Source: Nocardia sp. NRRL S-836
Lineage (GTDB): Bacteria > Actinomycetota > Actinomycetes > Mycobacteriales > Pseudonocardiaceae
Reading direction: 5' to 3'
Assembly (NCBI RefSeq): GCF_001279525.1
Contig: NZ_LGDY01000092.1
Span: 62,001 to 126,000, forward strand
Length of the DNA: 64,000 nt
Shown here: piece after piece, positions 28,139 to 37,085 of the stretch
Position numbering within the stretch: position 1 is the stretch's first letter
How the letters are laid out: the number at the start of each line of letters is the position of its first letter
Translations under genes and position numbers: made by a program
Notes under the pieces: model-generated
The model's database searches: none
What the model was told of the DNA's origin: nothing
The model's input: the letters and a program-made list of their open reading frames with translations, nothing else

Positions 28139-28228
28139 CAGCCCATAATCCGTGATCAACCGTCCACACGCGACACGGGGCGAGGCCAGGCCGGGCACCG
28201 GCCGGGATCTCTCCGTCGCCGCCCTACG

Positions 28229-28987
28229 ATGACGGGCATGCCACTGCCTCACCTCGACGATGCCGATCTGCTTCAAGTAGGACGACTTCGTCTGGTCGAG
28301 ACCGTCGCGCCGTCGGTGCCACCGCATCACCAGCAAGCCCGAGATGCGGTCTGGAACGCTGCGCTGAAAGCGAATCCGATCGGGTTGTTCGACGGTCCCG
28401 TGGTGGTGTGCTCGGGTCTCCGGCGCGACGGCGACACCGTCCAGCTGTCGTGGGCGCGGGCGACCTACCGGCACTTCGCGCTCCGTCGCGTCGAGGGCGC
28501 GGCCGTGCTGCCGAGCATCTTCGTCACCGTCGCCGTACCGACCGAGCAGGGAGGCCTGCTGGTGGGACGGATGTCGCGGACCACGGCGGCGCCAGGTCGG
28601 TTACAGCTTCCCGGCGGGTCGATGGAACCACCGGCCGAGGCCGAACAGCTCGACACGGAGGCCCTGGCGCGGCACGCGGCGCGGGAGCTCGTCGAGGAGA
28701 CCGGCGTCGACATCCCGGTGGCCGACCTGCGGTTGTGGACGTTGAGCAGGGGGGAACACGGCAACATCGGGGTGTACTTCCGAGCTCCGACCCAACCGGA
28801 GGCGCGGGTGCGCGAGCGGTTCCGGGCAACCCTGGACGCCGAGGTCTCGGCGGGCCGGGAGCCGGAGCTGTGCGACATCGTGTTCCCGCGCACCGCTGCC
28901 GACCTGGCGGTGCTGGACGGCCCGCGGGTGGACTACCTGGCGCCGATCCTCGACCTTCATGAGCGCGAGCTACTCAGCGCCGGCTGA
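28229..28987 (+). CDS. Nudix hydrolase
   Basis: ATG 28229 or 28238. The Nudix box runs from GGSMEPP to ARELVEETGVD and keeps the REL-x-EE-x-G core, with a longer than usual spacer (AEAEQLDTEALARHA). Nudix enzymes hydrolyse nucleoside diphosphates linked to other groups; the substrate cannot be read from sequence. The N-terminal ~100 residues are not part of the Nudix fold and include ALRRVEGAAVLPSIFVTV. It is divergent from the ligase gene with a 90-bp gap. Confidence 0.85.
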   Translation: MTGMPLPHLDDADLLQVGRLRLVETVAPSVPPHHQQARDAVWNAALKANPIGLFDGPVVVCSGLRRDGDTVQLSWARATYRHFALRRVEGAAVLPSIFVTVAVPTEQGGLLVGRMSRTTAAPGRLQLPGGSMEPPAEAEQLDTEALARHAARELVEETGVDIPVADLRLWTLSRGEHGNIGVYFRAPTQPEARVRERFRATLDAEVSAGREPELCDIVFPRTAADLAVLDGPRVDYLAPILDLHERELLSAG

Positions 28988-29092
28988 CCGACCTGGCGGC
29001 CTGGAGGGGGCCAGGCGGAGGCGAGCAGGTCACGAGCCCGGTCGTCGAGCTCGACGGCACAGCGCAGGCCACGGGCCCGGTAGCGGCTGGGG

Positions 29093-29713
29093 TCACTGCC
29101 CGGAGTCGCCGGAAGGGGTGCGGGCCGGTGCGGTGTGCGGGGTGTGCAGGTCCGTGCGGCGTCCGGGCCGGCGGGCGGACATCCAGAACTCGACCGCGGT
29201 CCGGTCCCACACCGGTTCGCCGGTGTGCCAGTCGTGGCCGATGCGCGGCGGCACGTGCCCGCGGGAGACGTAGCCGTCCCAGGTGCCCCGGGCGATGTCG
29301 GCCCGGCGCAGGATCTCCGACAGGGCCATGGCGGGACGAGCGCGCAGGGCCGTGTCGTCGCGATACACGATCCACTGCCAGACGGCGCGGTAGGCCTGGG
29401 CCAGGTCAGCCGTGGTGGCGGACTCAGAGACCAGCTGCAGCAGTATGACGTTGGGGTGCCCGCCCGCCAGGTCGACGTCGCGGCGGTAGGACAGGTCGTA
29501 GGCACGGGCCAGGGCCAGCAGGCCACGGCACCGGTGCAGCAGCTCCACCCCGAGACGGTCGTGCACGTCCAGGCCCTGCTCGTCGATGCTCCGGTACTCG
29601 CCCAGGAACTCCTCGTCGCTCAGCGCGGCCAGGCCGGGGTCGCGCCGGCCGGGGTCGTACGACCCCGGGACACGAGGGTGGCTGTTGTGGGAGTGGCCGG
29701 TCACGAGGCTCAC
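29093..29713 (-). CDS. Excisionase-like HTH protein, 206 aa
   Basis: GTG 29713 begins one base after the stop of the upstream gene, so the two form an operon. The N-terminal two thirds are helical. The C-terminal block ARGTWDGYVSRGHVPP, then GEPVWDRTAVEFWM and RRPGRR, matches the winged-helix pattern of excisionase/AlpA-like DNA-binding proteins. I infer a DNA-binding role in an integrated element. Pro- and Thr-rich tail. Confidence 0.65.
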   Translation of the reverse strand: MSLVTGHSHNSHPRVPGSYDPGRRDPGLAALSDEEFLGEYRSIDEQGLDVHDRLGVELLHRCRGLLALARAYDLSYRRDVDLAGGHPNVILLQLVSESATTADLAQAYRAVWQWIVYRDDTALRARPAMALSEILRRADIARGTWDGYVSRGHVPPRIGHDWHTGEPVWDRTAVEFWMSARRPGRRTDLHTPHTAPARTPSGDSGQ

Positions 29714-29714
29714 C

Positions 29715-30029
29715 TCATCCTTCCCGGGGGTTGTCGAGCAGGGCCTGCGCGTCGCGCCGCAGCTCGTAGGCGATCCCCTCGGGCTTGGCGTGGCGCATGT
29801 CGATCCACCACGACGCGGCGGTGTGCCCGGCGATCACCTGGTCCAGCGCGGCGTTGTTCGCCGCCTGCTCGACGGCCGCCTCGGGGTGCGTGGCCACATG
29901 CGCCGCCATCCCGGCGCGGAACTCGTCGAGGTGCGCCAGGGCGTCCGCCCTCAGCGTGGTCGCCCAGGCGACCTGCTTGGGGCTGCCTGTGAGCTCGGGG
30001 AGTGCCGCGTCGGGTGCGTTCTCGACCAT
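29715..30029 (-). CDS. KQVAWA/WWID-family hypothetical protein, 104 aa
   Basis: ATG 30029. LTGSPKQVAWATTLRADAL near residue 13 and AASWWIDMRHAKPEG near residue 72 match the protein at 17106. It is translated just ahead of the excisionase-like gene. A perfect 17-bp palindrome lies 10 bp upstream of its start, so this operon is probably repressed by a dimeric regulator. Function unknown. Confidence 0.65.
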   Translation of the reverse strand: MVENAPDAALPELTGSPKQVAWATTLRADALAHLDEFRAGMAAHVATHPEAAVEQAANNAALDQVIAGHTAASWWIDMRHAKPEGIAYELRRDAQALLDNPREG

Positions 30030-30039
30030 GACCACACTA

Positions 30040-30056
30040 TACAAGAGTCTCTTGTA
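30040..30056. promoter_or_regulatory. Perfect 17-bp palindromic operator candidate
   Basis: TACAAGAG-T-CTCTTGTA reads the same on both strands around a central base. It is AT-richer than its surroundings and sits just upstream of ATG 30029. The symmetry and position fit the binding site of a dimeric repressor such as a GntR or XRE protein. The regulator is not identified. Confidence 0.65.
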
Positions 30057-30101
30057 AGGTGTCCAAGGCGGAGAGATGGGCAGATACGACGCACCCGCGC
30101 A

Positions 30102-30175
30102 GCCTGCTGCGGTGACAGGAGCACCTCGTCGGCAGGGCCTGTGCTGGGGCCGAGAAGGTTGAGGCACAGGGCGAC
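30102..30175 (-). pseudogene. Fragment of an M3 peptidase gene
   Basis: The minus strand encodes VALCLNL...TGPADEVLLSPQQAA, matching VALCLNL...VGPADEVLLSPEQAA of the M3 peptidase at 37086-39086. About 74 bp is closely similar. There is nothing of the peptidase on either side, so this is a stranded fragment from an M3-type gene. Confidence 0.7.
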
Positions 30176-30247
30176 GATCAGCTCGTCAAGCAGGGACAGA
30201 CGGCCCCGCACGTCGGGGGCGAAGTGTGGCGGGGCCGTTCCACATGC

Positions 30248-31150
30248 TCAGTACTGATGGCGGACTTGACGAGGGGTCAGTTCGTTGATCAGGGGCCGTA
30301 CGTGCCGATGCAGGGGTTCGACGAGGTCGGCGTGTTCGTGGGCGCGATGCAGTAGTGCGGCGGCGGCGCGGATCTGCGCCGCGCGGCCGGCCTGACTGTC
30401 CAGGACGTCGACGAACAAGGCGTGGACGCGCTCGGCGACGTCGGGGACGAGCAGACTGCGCAGGTAGAGCATGGCTTCGTCGCTGCCGGTGGGGTGGACT
30501 CCCCACATCTCCCAGTCCAGCAGTGCGAAATCGGGGCCGGCGAGGTTCGCCCAGTGCAGGTCGCCGTGTTGCGTGGACCACGAGATGGCGATGCGGATGC
30601 TGTCGGCGACCTGGTCGCCGAACACCGCTCGGACCTTGCCCTCGCGTGGCTTGCGGTCGTTGTAGCGGTCGGTGGGCGTGCGGTTGATCGCCTGCAGCGA
30701 GTCACGCAGGGCGGTCCACCAGGCGTCGGGCAGGTCGATCGGCCGGCGGAGAACCTCGGTGGTGGCGCATGGTCGTGCGTCGATCCAGGTCAGGACATCG
30801 GCGCGGACGCGTCGACCGAGCCGTGGTGCCGCCCACTGCGTGGTGGACAGCACCAGTGGCTTCGGCACACCCGTGATGGCGTTCGCGTCGACCAGGCCGG
30901 TCCAGTACGGGCCGAGGTGTTCCTCGCGTTCGGTGCCGACACGAAGCCATCGGCGGTCACCGGTCCTCGTCCGGGCGGCGGAGCTGATCGACCGCAGTCG
31001 CCATCCGTAGACGGGCGTGCCGGTGAGCACCAGCTCGAACTCGTCGGCCACGGTCGCGAGGTTGGTGTTCATCCAGGCGCGGAACCCGTCGTCGTCCAGC
31101 TCGTCCCAGCAGTCGGTGACCGCCCGCAGCATCTCGGCCATACCGTTCAC
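30248..31150 (-). CDS. Aminoglycoside-phosphotransferase-like kinase
   Basis: GTG 31150; 300 residues. The catalytic loop STQHGDLHWANL and the metal-binding FALLDWEMWG are those of the APH/choline-kinase fold; the ATP-binding N-lobe is less conserved (TGTPVYGWRLRSI). It may phosphorylate a small molecule in the cytoplasm. It starts 4 bp after the truncated radical-SAM gene stop, so both were one operon, suggesting a natural-product or peptide-modification role that is now broken. Confidence 0.75.
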   Translation of the reverse strand: MNGMAEMLRAVTDCWDELDDDGFRAWMNTNLATVADEFELVLTGTPVYGWRLRSISSAARTRTGDRRWLRVGTEREEHLGPYWTGLVDANAITGVPKPLVLSTTQWAAPRLGRRVRADVLTWIDARPCATTEVLRRPIDLPDAWWTALRDSLQAINRTPTDRYNDRKPREGKVRAVFGDQVADSIRIAISWSTQHGDLHWANLAGPDFALLDWEMWGVHPTGSDEAMLYLRSLLVPDVAERVHALFVDVLDSQAGRAAQIRAAAALLHRAHEHADLVEPLHRHVRPLINELTPRQVRHQY

Positions 31151-31154
31151 TGTG

Positions 31155-31877
31155 TCATGAAGGCGGGCACACGTGGGGGTAGCAGTCGCCGCCTCCGCTG
31201 TTGGGGTTGCAGCCCGCGCCTAGTGCGCGCCGGTCGGGCATGCCCTGGGAGATCAGTGTGTCGCGGGCTTGCGGCAGTCCGGCCGCGAGCTCGTGCAGCG
31301 GCGTGGTGCGCACGTTGCCCAAGGCTTCGGCGAACCCGGCGAACACGCACACCGTGGCCTCGCCGTCGGGGTTGATGGCCACGCGGCCGTCGCCGCAGGC
31401 ACCGCACAGCTCCTTCGCGGTGGTGCCCGCGGCGCGGACGCCCCGGCCGACCTCGCGCATCCGGTCAAACCCGATGCCGGGCACGCCGAGGTCCACTAGG
31501 TCGGTGCGGGCCTGCTCGACGCGCTGGTCGTCGAGGACCTCTACGACCCCGGCGCGCAGCTCGATACCCAGCTGGCGGGCCTTGGCGATGTTCGCGCGGG
31601 TGCGGGCGTGGCTCGGGCGCTGGGTGATCGCGTTGTGCTCGGCCTCGTCGTCGGAGTAGTAGCTGGTCGCGAGGGTTACGCCCGGTGTGGCGAACAAAGT
31701 CCACATCTCCCCAGTGACGTGCACGAGGCTGGAGTACACCTCCACCTTGATGCCCAGCGACAGGGCGTGCAGCGCGATGCGCGACATGGCCGGGTACAGG
31801 GTCGGCTCACCGCCGATCAGCTGCACGCCGGTCACACCGATCTCGGCGGCCTGGTCCAGCACCCGCGAGCCCTCCCG
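31155..31877 (-). pseudogene. Radical SAM/SPASM enzyme, 5' truncated
   Basis: The frame is a good radical SAM protein from RVLDQAAEIGVTGVQLIGGE to the stop, with the GGEP motif and a Cys-rich SPASM-like tail (CGACGDG, CVF, CNP, CYPHVC). The N-terminal CxxxCxxC cluster that binds the catalytic iron-sulfur centre is missing. Beyond about 31877 the frame runs into the antisense of another gene. Non-functional as it stands. Confidence 0.8.
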
Positions 31878-32310
31878 CGCCGGAGACGGTGACCTCGCCC
31901 GCGACCACCTGGCCGCCGCCCGCGAGCTCGCGGACCGGCTCGGCACCGGTGATCAGGTCCGCTACGGGCTGACCTTCGGGCCGGCCAACGCCACCACGCA
32001 CGAGGTCGCCGCGCACGTCGAACTCGGCGACGGCGCCGCTGCGGTCACCGCGGCCGCGCAGTGGTGGCCATCGCGGGCGACACCGCGTACCCGGCGCGGG
32101 CACCACCACATCGACCTCGCCCGCGCCCGTCTCCTGCATGGCGATCGTGACGGCGCGCTCACTGAGCTGCAGCACGCCAAACGCATTGCCCCGCAACAGA
32201 CCCGCTTCCATCCGATGGTCCGTGAGACCACTGCGGTGCTGATCAGCCTGCACCGCCGCGCGAACCCCGACCTCGTCTCCTACGCGGGCTGGCTCGGCCT
32301 GGTCTCCTGA
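31878..32310 (+). pseudogene. C-terminal fragment of an XRE/TPR regulator
   Basis: The frame encodes the last ~140 residues of an XRE/TPR regulator (ARDHLAAARELADRLGTGDQ, later ARARLLHGDRDGALTELQHA). The HTH half and start are missing. It abuts the truncated radical SAM gene head to head at about 31877, so one deletion removed both 5' ends and the shared promoter region. Confidence 0.75.
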
Positions 32311-32567
32311 TCCCCGCGACCGCTGGGGTCCAAGACCTGGACACGCACCACCGCGGTCACCAGCCCGGCGGCGCACTCGGCCTGATCCTCGGTGGCCGCG
32401 CCGAGCGCGGCGGCTTCGCGCAGCGCCGCATCGTGGAGCCGGACCGTGTCCTCGCCAGTGACCTCGATGACCTCGCCGACGTCGAGCTGCCCGACCATCC
32501 CGTTGTGCGGCACCACATCACGAGAGGGACCAGCCCCGGCACCGCGGGCTGAACTTCGGTGCGCCAT
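32280..32567 (-). CDS. Hypothetical protein, 95 aa
   Basis: ATG 32567, or ATG 32498 for a shorter form. The core (LDVGEVIEVTGEDTVRLHD, then AALREAAALG) is compact and acidic. It overlaps the convergent regulator fragment by 31 bp. No family recognised. Confidence 0.5.
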   Translation of the reverse strand: MAHRSSARGAGAGPSRDVVPHNGMVGQLDVGEVIEVTGEDTVRLHDAALREAAALGAATEDQAECAAGLVTAVVRVQVLDPSGRGDQETRPSQPA

Positions 32568-32658
32568 CCCGGTGATCCTCGCGCGACGCTCCCATCGCGG
32601 GTGGGTGAGGCGGCCGGAGCTGACCACGGTGGGGGCCACCGCGGGCGGAACGAGCCAG

Positions 32659-34092
32659 TCAGCGTGATGTCGGCTGGGCGCGGGCGGCCTCAAGCTCGGC
32701 GCGGGTGAAGACGGTGCCGCTGGGCACCTTCCTCTTGGACAGGGAGGTGAGCTCGTTGGGGGAGGGCTCGATCCAGCTGTCGATGGGCGGCGACGTGATG
32801 TCGTCGAGGAGTCGTTCGACCAGCGGCCCGTAGCCGGAGCCGCTGTAGCCCCAGGACACGCCGTACTCCCCGCCGGGAGCGGGATAGAGGGTGCCGTCGG
32901 CGACGCGGACCCAGTTCGCGTCCCCGCCGCCGTCGATGACCAGCTCGGCCAGCGGTGAGGTGGTGGGCAGCCGGCGGGGCAGCAGAGTCACGTACTCCTC
33001 GACCGTGCCGTCGTAGCCCAGGCTTTCCAGCACCGGTGCGCCGGTGACCGGGTCGACGAACTGCCGGCCGGGGTGGTCGACTTCGCTGGTGAGCCCGGCG
33101 AAGCCGGGGTTGGGCAGGTAGGCGGGAACTTCCTGCAGGCGAGGCAGCCACTCGTCGAGCATCGCCATGGTCTCGGCCCTGTAGCGGGCGAAGGTCGCGA
33201 ACGGCATGTACTTGGTCACGCCACGCCGAAGCAGCGCGGCCACCGCGTCCACGGCAAGGGTGTCGCGGCGCTCCATCAGCCCGGAGAACACCGCGCGCAG
33301 GGCGTGCTCGTCGAGATCGTCGAGCGGCTGCGGCTCGGGGGCCTCGACCGCGCGGGCGGCCAGCACCAGGCGCTCACGCAACCTCCTGAAGTGGTTATTC
33401 TTGGGATTGTCGGAGTCGGCCAGGCTCTCCAGCGTCACGCGGCTGCCGGCGGAGGCGCTGCCGACGCCCCCGAGGTAGTAGTGCATCAGCACGCGATGGG
33501 TCGGGCTGCCGTGCTCGTAGAGCGCGGCGAGCTGCAGCAGCGGCGTCATGTCGGGCGCCTGCTGGGGGACCGCGACCACCGCCTCGTGGCCCGGCCGCCA
33601 CTGCTCGATCAGGCCGCGGTGGTTGAGGTTCCACGGCCAGTACGGTGCCGGCCGGCCGATGGCCCGGGCGTAGTGCCGCCAGTACAGCAGCCGATCACCG
33701 CCCTTGATCGACTGGTCAAGCACATCCGGACCGTCCGGCGATTGGAATCCCAGCTCGGCGACCTGGATCAGGCAGCGGATGCTCGGGTCGAACTGGCGCA
33801 CCCGCAACGACCGCGATCCGTGCGACTCGCCGAGCACCGGGTACGCCGCGGCCAGCACGCCCACGCTGGTGTCCCAGCACAGAAACACATACCCCGGGAT
33901 GTCGTCGTAGGTGCGCGGCCCCAGGAACGGAACAGGCTGGGGTGCCTGCGGCATGTCCCGCAGGGCGATGAGCGGTTCGAGGTCCTGTTCGCTCCGGGCG
34001 CCGGCGCGAGCAGGACCTCGTTGTGCGGAAGCACGTTGCGGTGCCGGCCGCTGAGGGCGCTCCCGTCCGAACACCCTGTCCAACCACCCCAT
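32659..34092 (-). CDS. Hypothetical protein, 477 aa, Cas8e-like operon
   Basis: ATG 34092 (MGWLDRVFGRER). No signal peptide. It has an alpha/beta N-terminal part (IPGYVFLCWDTSVGVLAAAY), a helical middle, and a Gly/Tyr-rich C-terminal part (SWGYSGSGYGPLVERLLDDI). I recognise no domain. It lies 82 bp downstream of the Cas8e-like gene on the same strand and is probably co-transcribed, so it is a candidate partner. Confidence 0.6.
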   Translation of the reverse strand: MGWLDRVFGRERPQRPAPQRASAQRGPARAGARSEQDLEPLIALRDMPQAPQPVPFLGPRTYDDIPGYVFLCWDTSVGVLAAAYPVLGESHGSRSLRVRQFDPSIRCLIQVAELGFQSPDGPDVLDQSIKGGDRLLYWRHYARAIGRPAPYWPWNLNHRGLIEQWRPGHEAVVAVPQQAPDMTPLLQLAALYEHGSPTHRVLMHYYLGGVGSASAGSRVTLESLADSDNPKNNHFRRLRERLVLAARAVEAPEPQPLDDLDEHALRAVFSGLMERRDTLAVDAVAALLRRGVTKYMPFATFARYRAETMAMLDEWLPRLQEVPAYLPNPGFAGLTSEVDHPGRQFVDPVTGAPVLESLGYDGTVEEYVTLLPRRLPTTSPLAELVIDGGGDANWVRVADGTLYPAPGGEYGVSWGYSGSGYGPLVERLLDDITSPPIDSWIEPSPNELTSLSKRKVPSGTVFTRAELEAARAQPTSR

Positions 34093-34174
34093 CGCGTGCC
34101 CCTTCACGGCTGTACACGGCCCTCGAACCAACAACGCAGCGTAGCGGCAACACAACAGCTGGTGGGTTTGCCCA

Positions 34175-35938
34175 TCAGGTCGACGTCGGGCGTGCGGCGC
34201 GACGCGGGCTGGTCAGGGCCTCGCGCAGCGGCCAGCCGTCGGCAACCCGGGCCCGCAGCGTGGGCTGGCTGACCACGCACATCGGGTCCTGCGCCCACTG
34301 GGTGAGGCTCTTGCTCACTCCGTCGAGCGTGTAGGTCTGGGCGGGCCGGCCACCGCGGTCGGCGGGAGCTCCGGTCGCCTGCTCGACGACGTCCTGCTCG
34401 GCTTCGTCCGGGGAGGCGCGGTACAGGCGGATCAGCGTCGACAGGGTGCGCTGAAACTCGGCCTGGGCGAAAGGCGAGAGGCGCGGCAGGCGTTCCGCGG
34501 CCTTGCCCAGCAGGTCGATGATGACGCGGCCGAACCGCAAACAGACTCCCAGCGCGTCGCCGCGGCCGTACTGCAGATCCGCTGCTCCGTCGGCGTCAGC
34601 ATCGGTGGGCAAGCTGCTCAGTTCACGGAGGAGCTGCCGCCAGGCCTCGTCGACGGACAGCGGGTCCAGGAACAGCCGGTCGGCGGCGTCGTTGACGACC
34701 GGGTAGGCGGCGGTCACGGCGCGGCGGGCCAGCAGCAGCGAATGCGCGGTGGCTTGCAGGGCGATGCCGAAGCGGCGGGCCGTCGCGTCGCCGGCCTGGT
34801 AGAGCCGTACCGGGCCGAGAGGGATCTCCCCGTCGCGTACGTCTCTGAGGACGGACATGTGCGTGCCGTAGACCGCACTGGTCACGCGGACGGTGAGCCA
34901 CTGGTCGGCAGGGACACGGTCCTGGTCGACCAGGCGGCGCAACGAGTCCGCGGCATGAGTGAGCGCGGTGCATCGGCCGGTCAAGCCGGCGGCGGAGTGG
35001 AGCAGTTGTGCGACCCGCCAGGGCACGGGACGGCCGAAGTGGTCGTCGAACGAGGTCACCCCTGTCGGGTTGCCCTTGGCGCTGGTTCGCCACAGCGCCA
35101 TCGGGTCCAGCGGCGCGGACACGGCAGCGCCGCCGTCGAGACGGTCGCCGTCGTGCCAGGCGAGGGCGTCCACATGGCCATCGGGGCGGGCGTGCAGTCG
35201 CACCCGCCGCGACGGCCACGTGAGCCAGTCCAGGCGGCCGGTCGGGGTACGGGTGACCACGCCGGGTGGCGGGCAGTCGCGTTCCCAGGCGGGGGCGTCG
35301 CCGTCGGCTCGGGGCTGCGGCGGCAGGGTCAGCAGGATCGAGTCCTTCAACGTCGCACCGGGCACGAACAACTGCGGCAGCCACCCGCAGGGGCCGACCT
35401 TCGCGCCGAACGTCTTGCCGCCGCCCGGTGCGCCCTTGATGCCGGCGACGTCGTAGCCGAGCAGCACCAGCAGGTTCATCGCGGCCGTGGCACCGTCGGG
35501 CGCCGGGTAGGTGGACGGGTCGCGCAGCGACGCGTTGAACCACTCGCTGCCGCCGATGTAGGCGGGGTCCAGGACGTCGGGGGTGCGTCGGTACTCGGTG
35601 AGGTGGCCGCATTGCGCGAACGGCCGTTCCGGGTGGTACAGGTCGAAGCGGTCCTCCCAGCGGTCGAGGTAGTCGCGTACGCGGCCGTCACGGTCGAGCG
35701 TGGGTGCCTCCCAGGCGGTGTGCCAGTCGTCGGTGTCGACGGGCCCGGCGGCGGCGTCGTAGAGGGCCAGGAGCAGCCGCATGAGCACGGTGCTCTGCTG
35801 CGGGTCGGTGTGGGCCAGGCGCAGTTCGTGGGCGCGCAGCAGGGCCTCGGTGAGCCCGACGTGGCGGATGCTGCCGGCGTGGAGGTCGAGGACGGGAATC
35901 CACTCGCCGGTGGTGAGCGGGTACGAGGGCGTGCTCAC
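34175..35938 (-). CDS. Stand-alone Cas8e/Cse1 (CasA) homologue
   Basis: 587 residues from GTG 35938, GTGA-coupled to the gene upstream. The N-terminus follows the Cse1 pattern: EWIPVLDL (12-19), LLRAHELR, MRLLLALYDAA (53-63), YLDRWEDRFDLYHPERPFAQ (90-109), GYDVAGIK, then GPCGWLPQLFVPGATLKD (183-200) and SILLTLPPQ, matching the conserved loop and helix of Cas8e. The length is near or slightly above the family norm (about 500-560). In type I-E systems this subunit recognises the PAM and recruits Cas3. No cas3, cse2, cas7, cas5, cas6, cas1 or cas2 lies in the window, so it is an orphan or has a new role. Confidence 0.75.
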   Translation of the reverse strand: MSTPSYPLTTGEWIPVLDLHAGSIRHVGLTEALLRAHELRLAHTDPQQSTVLMRLLLALYDAAAGPVDTDDWHTAWEAPTLDRDGRVRDYLDRWEDRFDLYHPERPFAQCGHLTEYRRTPDVLDPAYIGGSEWFNASLRDPSTYPAPDGATAAMNLLVLLGYDVAGIKGAPGGGKTFGAKVGPCGWLPQLFVPGATLKDSILLTLPPQPRADGDAPAWERDCPPPGVVTRTPTGRLDWLTWPSRRVRLHARPDGHVDALAWHDGDRLDGGAAVSAPLDPMALWRTSAKGNPTGVTSFDDHFGRPVPWRVAQLLHSAAGLTGRCTALTHAADSLRRLVDQDRVPADQWLTVRVTSAVYGTHMSVLRDVRDGEIPLGPVRLYQAGDATARRFGIALQATAHSLLLARRAVTAAYPVVNDAADRLFLDPLSVDEAWRQLLRELSSLPTDADADGAADLQYGRGDALGVCLRFGRVIIDLLGKAAERLPRLSPFAQAEFQRTLSTLIRLYRASPDEAEQDVVEQATGAPADRGGRPAQTYTLDGVSKSLTQWAQDPMCVVSQPTLRARVADGWPLREALTSPRRAARPTST

Positions 35939-36576
35939 GCGGTCGCCTCGGCAACGTCGACGAGCTGCTCGGTGATGACGTTGCTGCGTTCGGCGTCGCG
36001 GTAGAACACGACGCGGGCTTCGCGGTAGCCGCGTTCGTCGTCGAGCAGGGCGTGGCGGACGATGGCCTCGGCCTCATCCTCGTGGTCGACGTAGTCGCGG
36101 GGCTCGTCGCGCTCGTCGAGGTCACCCAGCTTGCCGCTGCCGGCGTCGACGCGGGTCCAGGTGTCGTTGCCGTCGGCGCGGACGTCGAGCTCGTAGTGAA
36201 AGCCGCACTGCTTGAGGTCGTCCAGGTCGGTCCGGTCCCACCAGGCGTACATGCTCGGGTCGGCGCAGTTGGCGAGCTGCCGCACCTCGTACTCGTAGTG
36301 CTCGTCGGCCTCCGCGCGGTCGGCGGTGTCGCTGAACCAGGAGCCGTTGTTGTCGAGGGTGTGCACGGCGTACCGCTCGGGGCCGTCGGGCTCGGGCCGG
36401 TAGGTGACCAGGGCGACGAGGAACGAGCGCTGGCCGATGCGGTCGGTGCAGTACGACTCGCGCTCGGCCTCGCTCAGGCGTGCGGTGATGGCCTCGCACA
36501 GCTTCTCGGCGGCGGCGGCGTCGAGTTCGCCGGTTTCGACGGCGGTGGTGACGTACTCGCTGCGTAGATGTCGCAC
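35935..36576 (-). CDS. Hypothetical acidic protein coupled to the Cas8e homologue
   Basis: GTG 36576 follows GGGAGAG; a TTG at 36630 would extend it. 213 residues, strongly acidic (DLDERDEPRDYVDHEDEAEA), with no recognised domain. Its stop shares GTGA with the Cas8e-like start, so the two are translated together. An acidic, probably small globular partner is compatible with a subunit, inhibitor or DNA-mimic role, but nothing in the sequence proves any of these. Confidence 0.65.
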   Translation of the reverse strand: MRHLRSEYVTTAVETGELDAAAAEKLCEAITARLSEAERESYCTDRIGQRSFLVALVTYRPEPDGPERYAVHTLDNNGSWFSDTADRAEADEHYEYEVRQLANCADPSMYAWWDRTDLDDLKQCGFHYELDVRADGNDTWTRVDAGSGKLGDLDERDEPRDYVDHEDEAEAIVRHALLDDERGYREARVVFYRDAERSNVITEQLVDVAEATA

Positions 36577-36857
36577 GGCGCTCTCCCGGGAGTCGGTGAT
36601 TGTTCGACCCCAGTCAACCGAACTTTCCAAACCCCGTCAAGAGTATTTGTAGGTTTGTAAAGTTGTGCGTATGGTTGGTCGCGTCGGGTTGGCGGTTCCG
36701 GTGGCTCCGCCAACCCGAACCGGATGCGACCAGCCGAATTCGCCCGCTGCGTCCTGCGCGAACTGCGACAACACGCGAAGCCTGCGGGGCCCGTAGTCGT
36801 GCCTGCGAGTTTCGGCCGCGCAGTGTCTGCCGGAATGCCTGGGCGAGGAGAACGAGC

Positions 36858-37044
36858 GCATGCGCGTTGGAGACCCGGTCGTGTTCACCTACGACGAACC
36901 CGAACTCGACCTGGCGGCTGGCACTCCAGGAACCTTGATCGCCACCGAACACCGGACGATGTAGACGTCAAGACCACAGACGGCCGCGAGTTCACCACCG
37001 AACTGGACATGCTCGGTCCGGCTACCGCCGATTCCGCCAACTAG
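36858..37044 (+). pseudogene. Small frameshifted gene
   Basis: ATG 36858 after GAGGAG starts RVGDPVVFTYDEPELDLAAG and stops at 36963. The neighbouring frame continues at once with DVDVKTTDGREFTTELDMLG to a stop at 37044. Together they form one small beta-rich protein of about 60 residues broken by a one-base shift near 36955. Confidence 0.55.
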
Positions 37045-37085
37045 ACCCGGCCGCGTGGGACCGGGCCTGCGCTGCGGAAGGCTAC

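Noticed and set aside
35405..35430. Walker-A-like GAPGGGKT in the Cas8e homologue
   Set aside because: It aligns with a Gly/Lys-rich loop of Cas8e proteins; no Walker B or other NTPase motif follows, so I treat it as coincidence.
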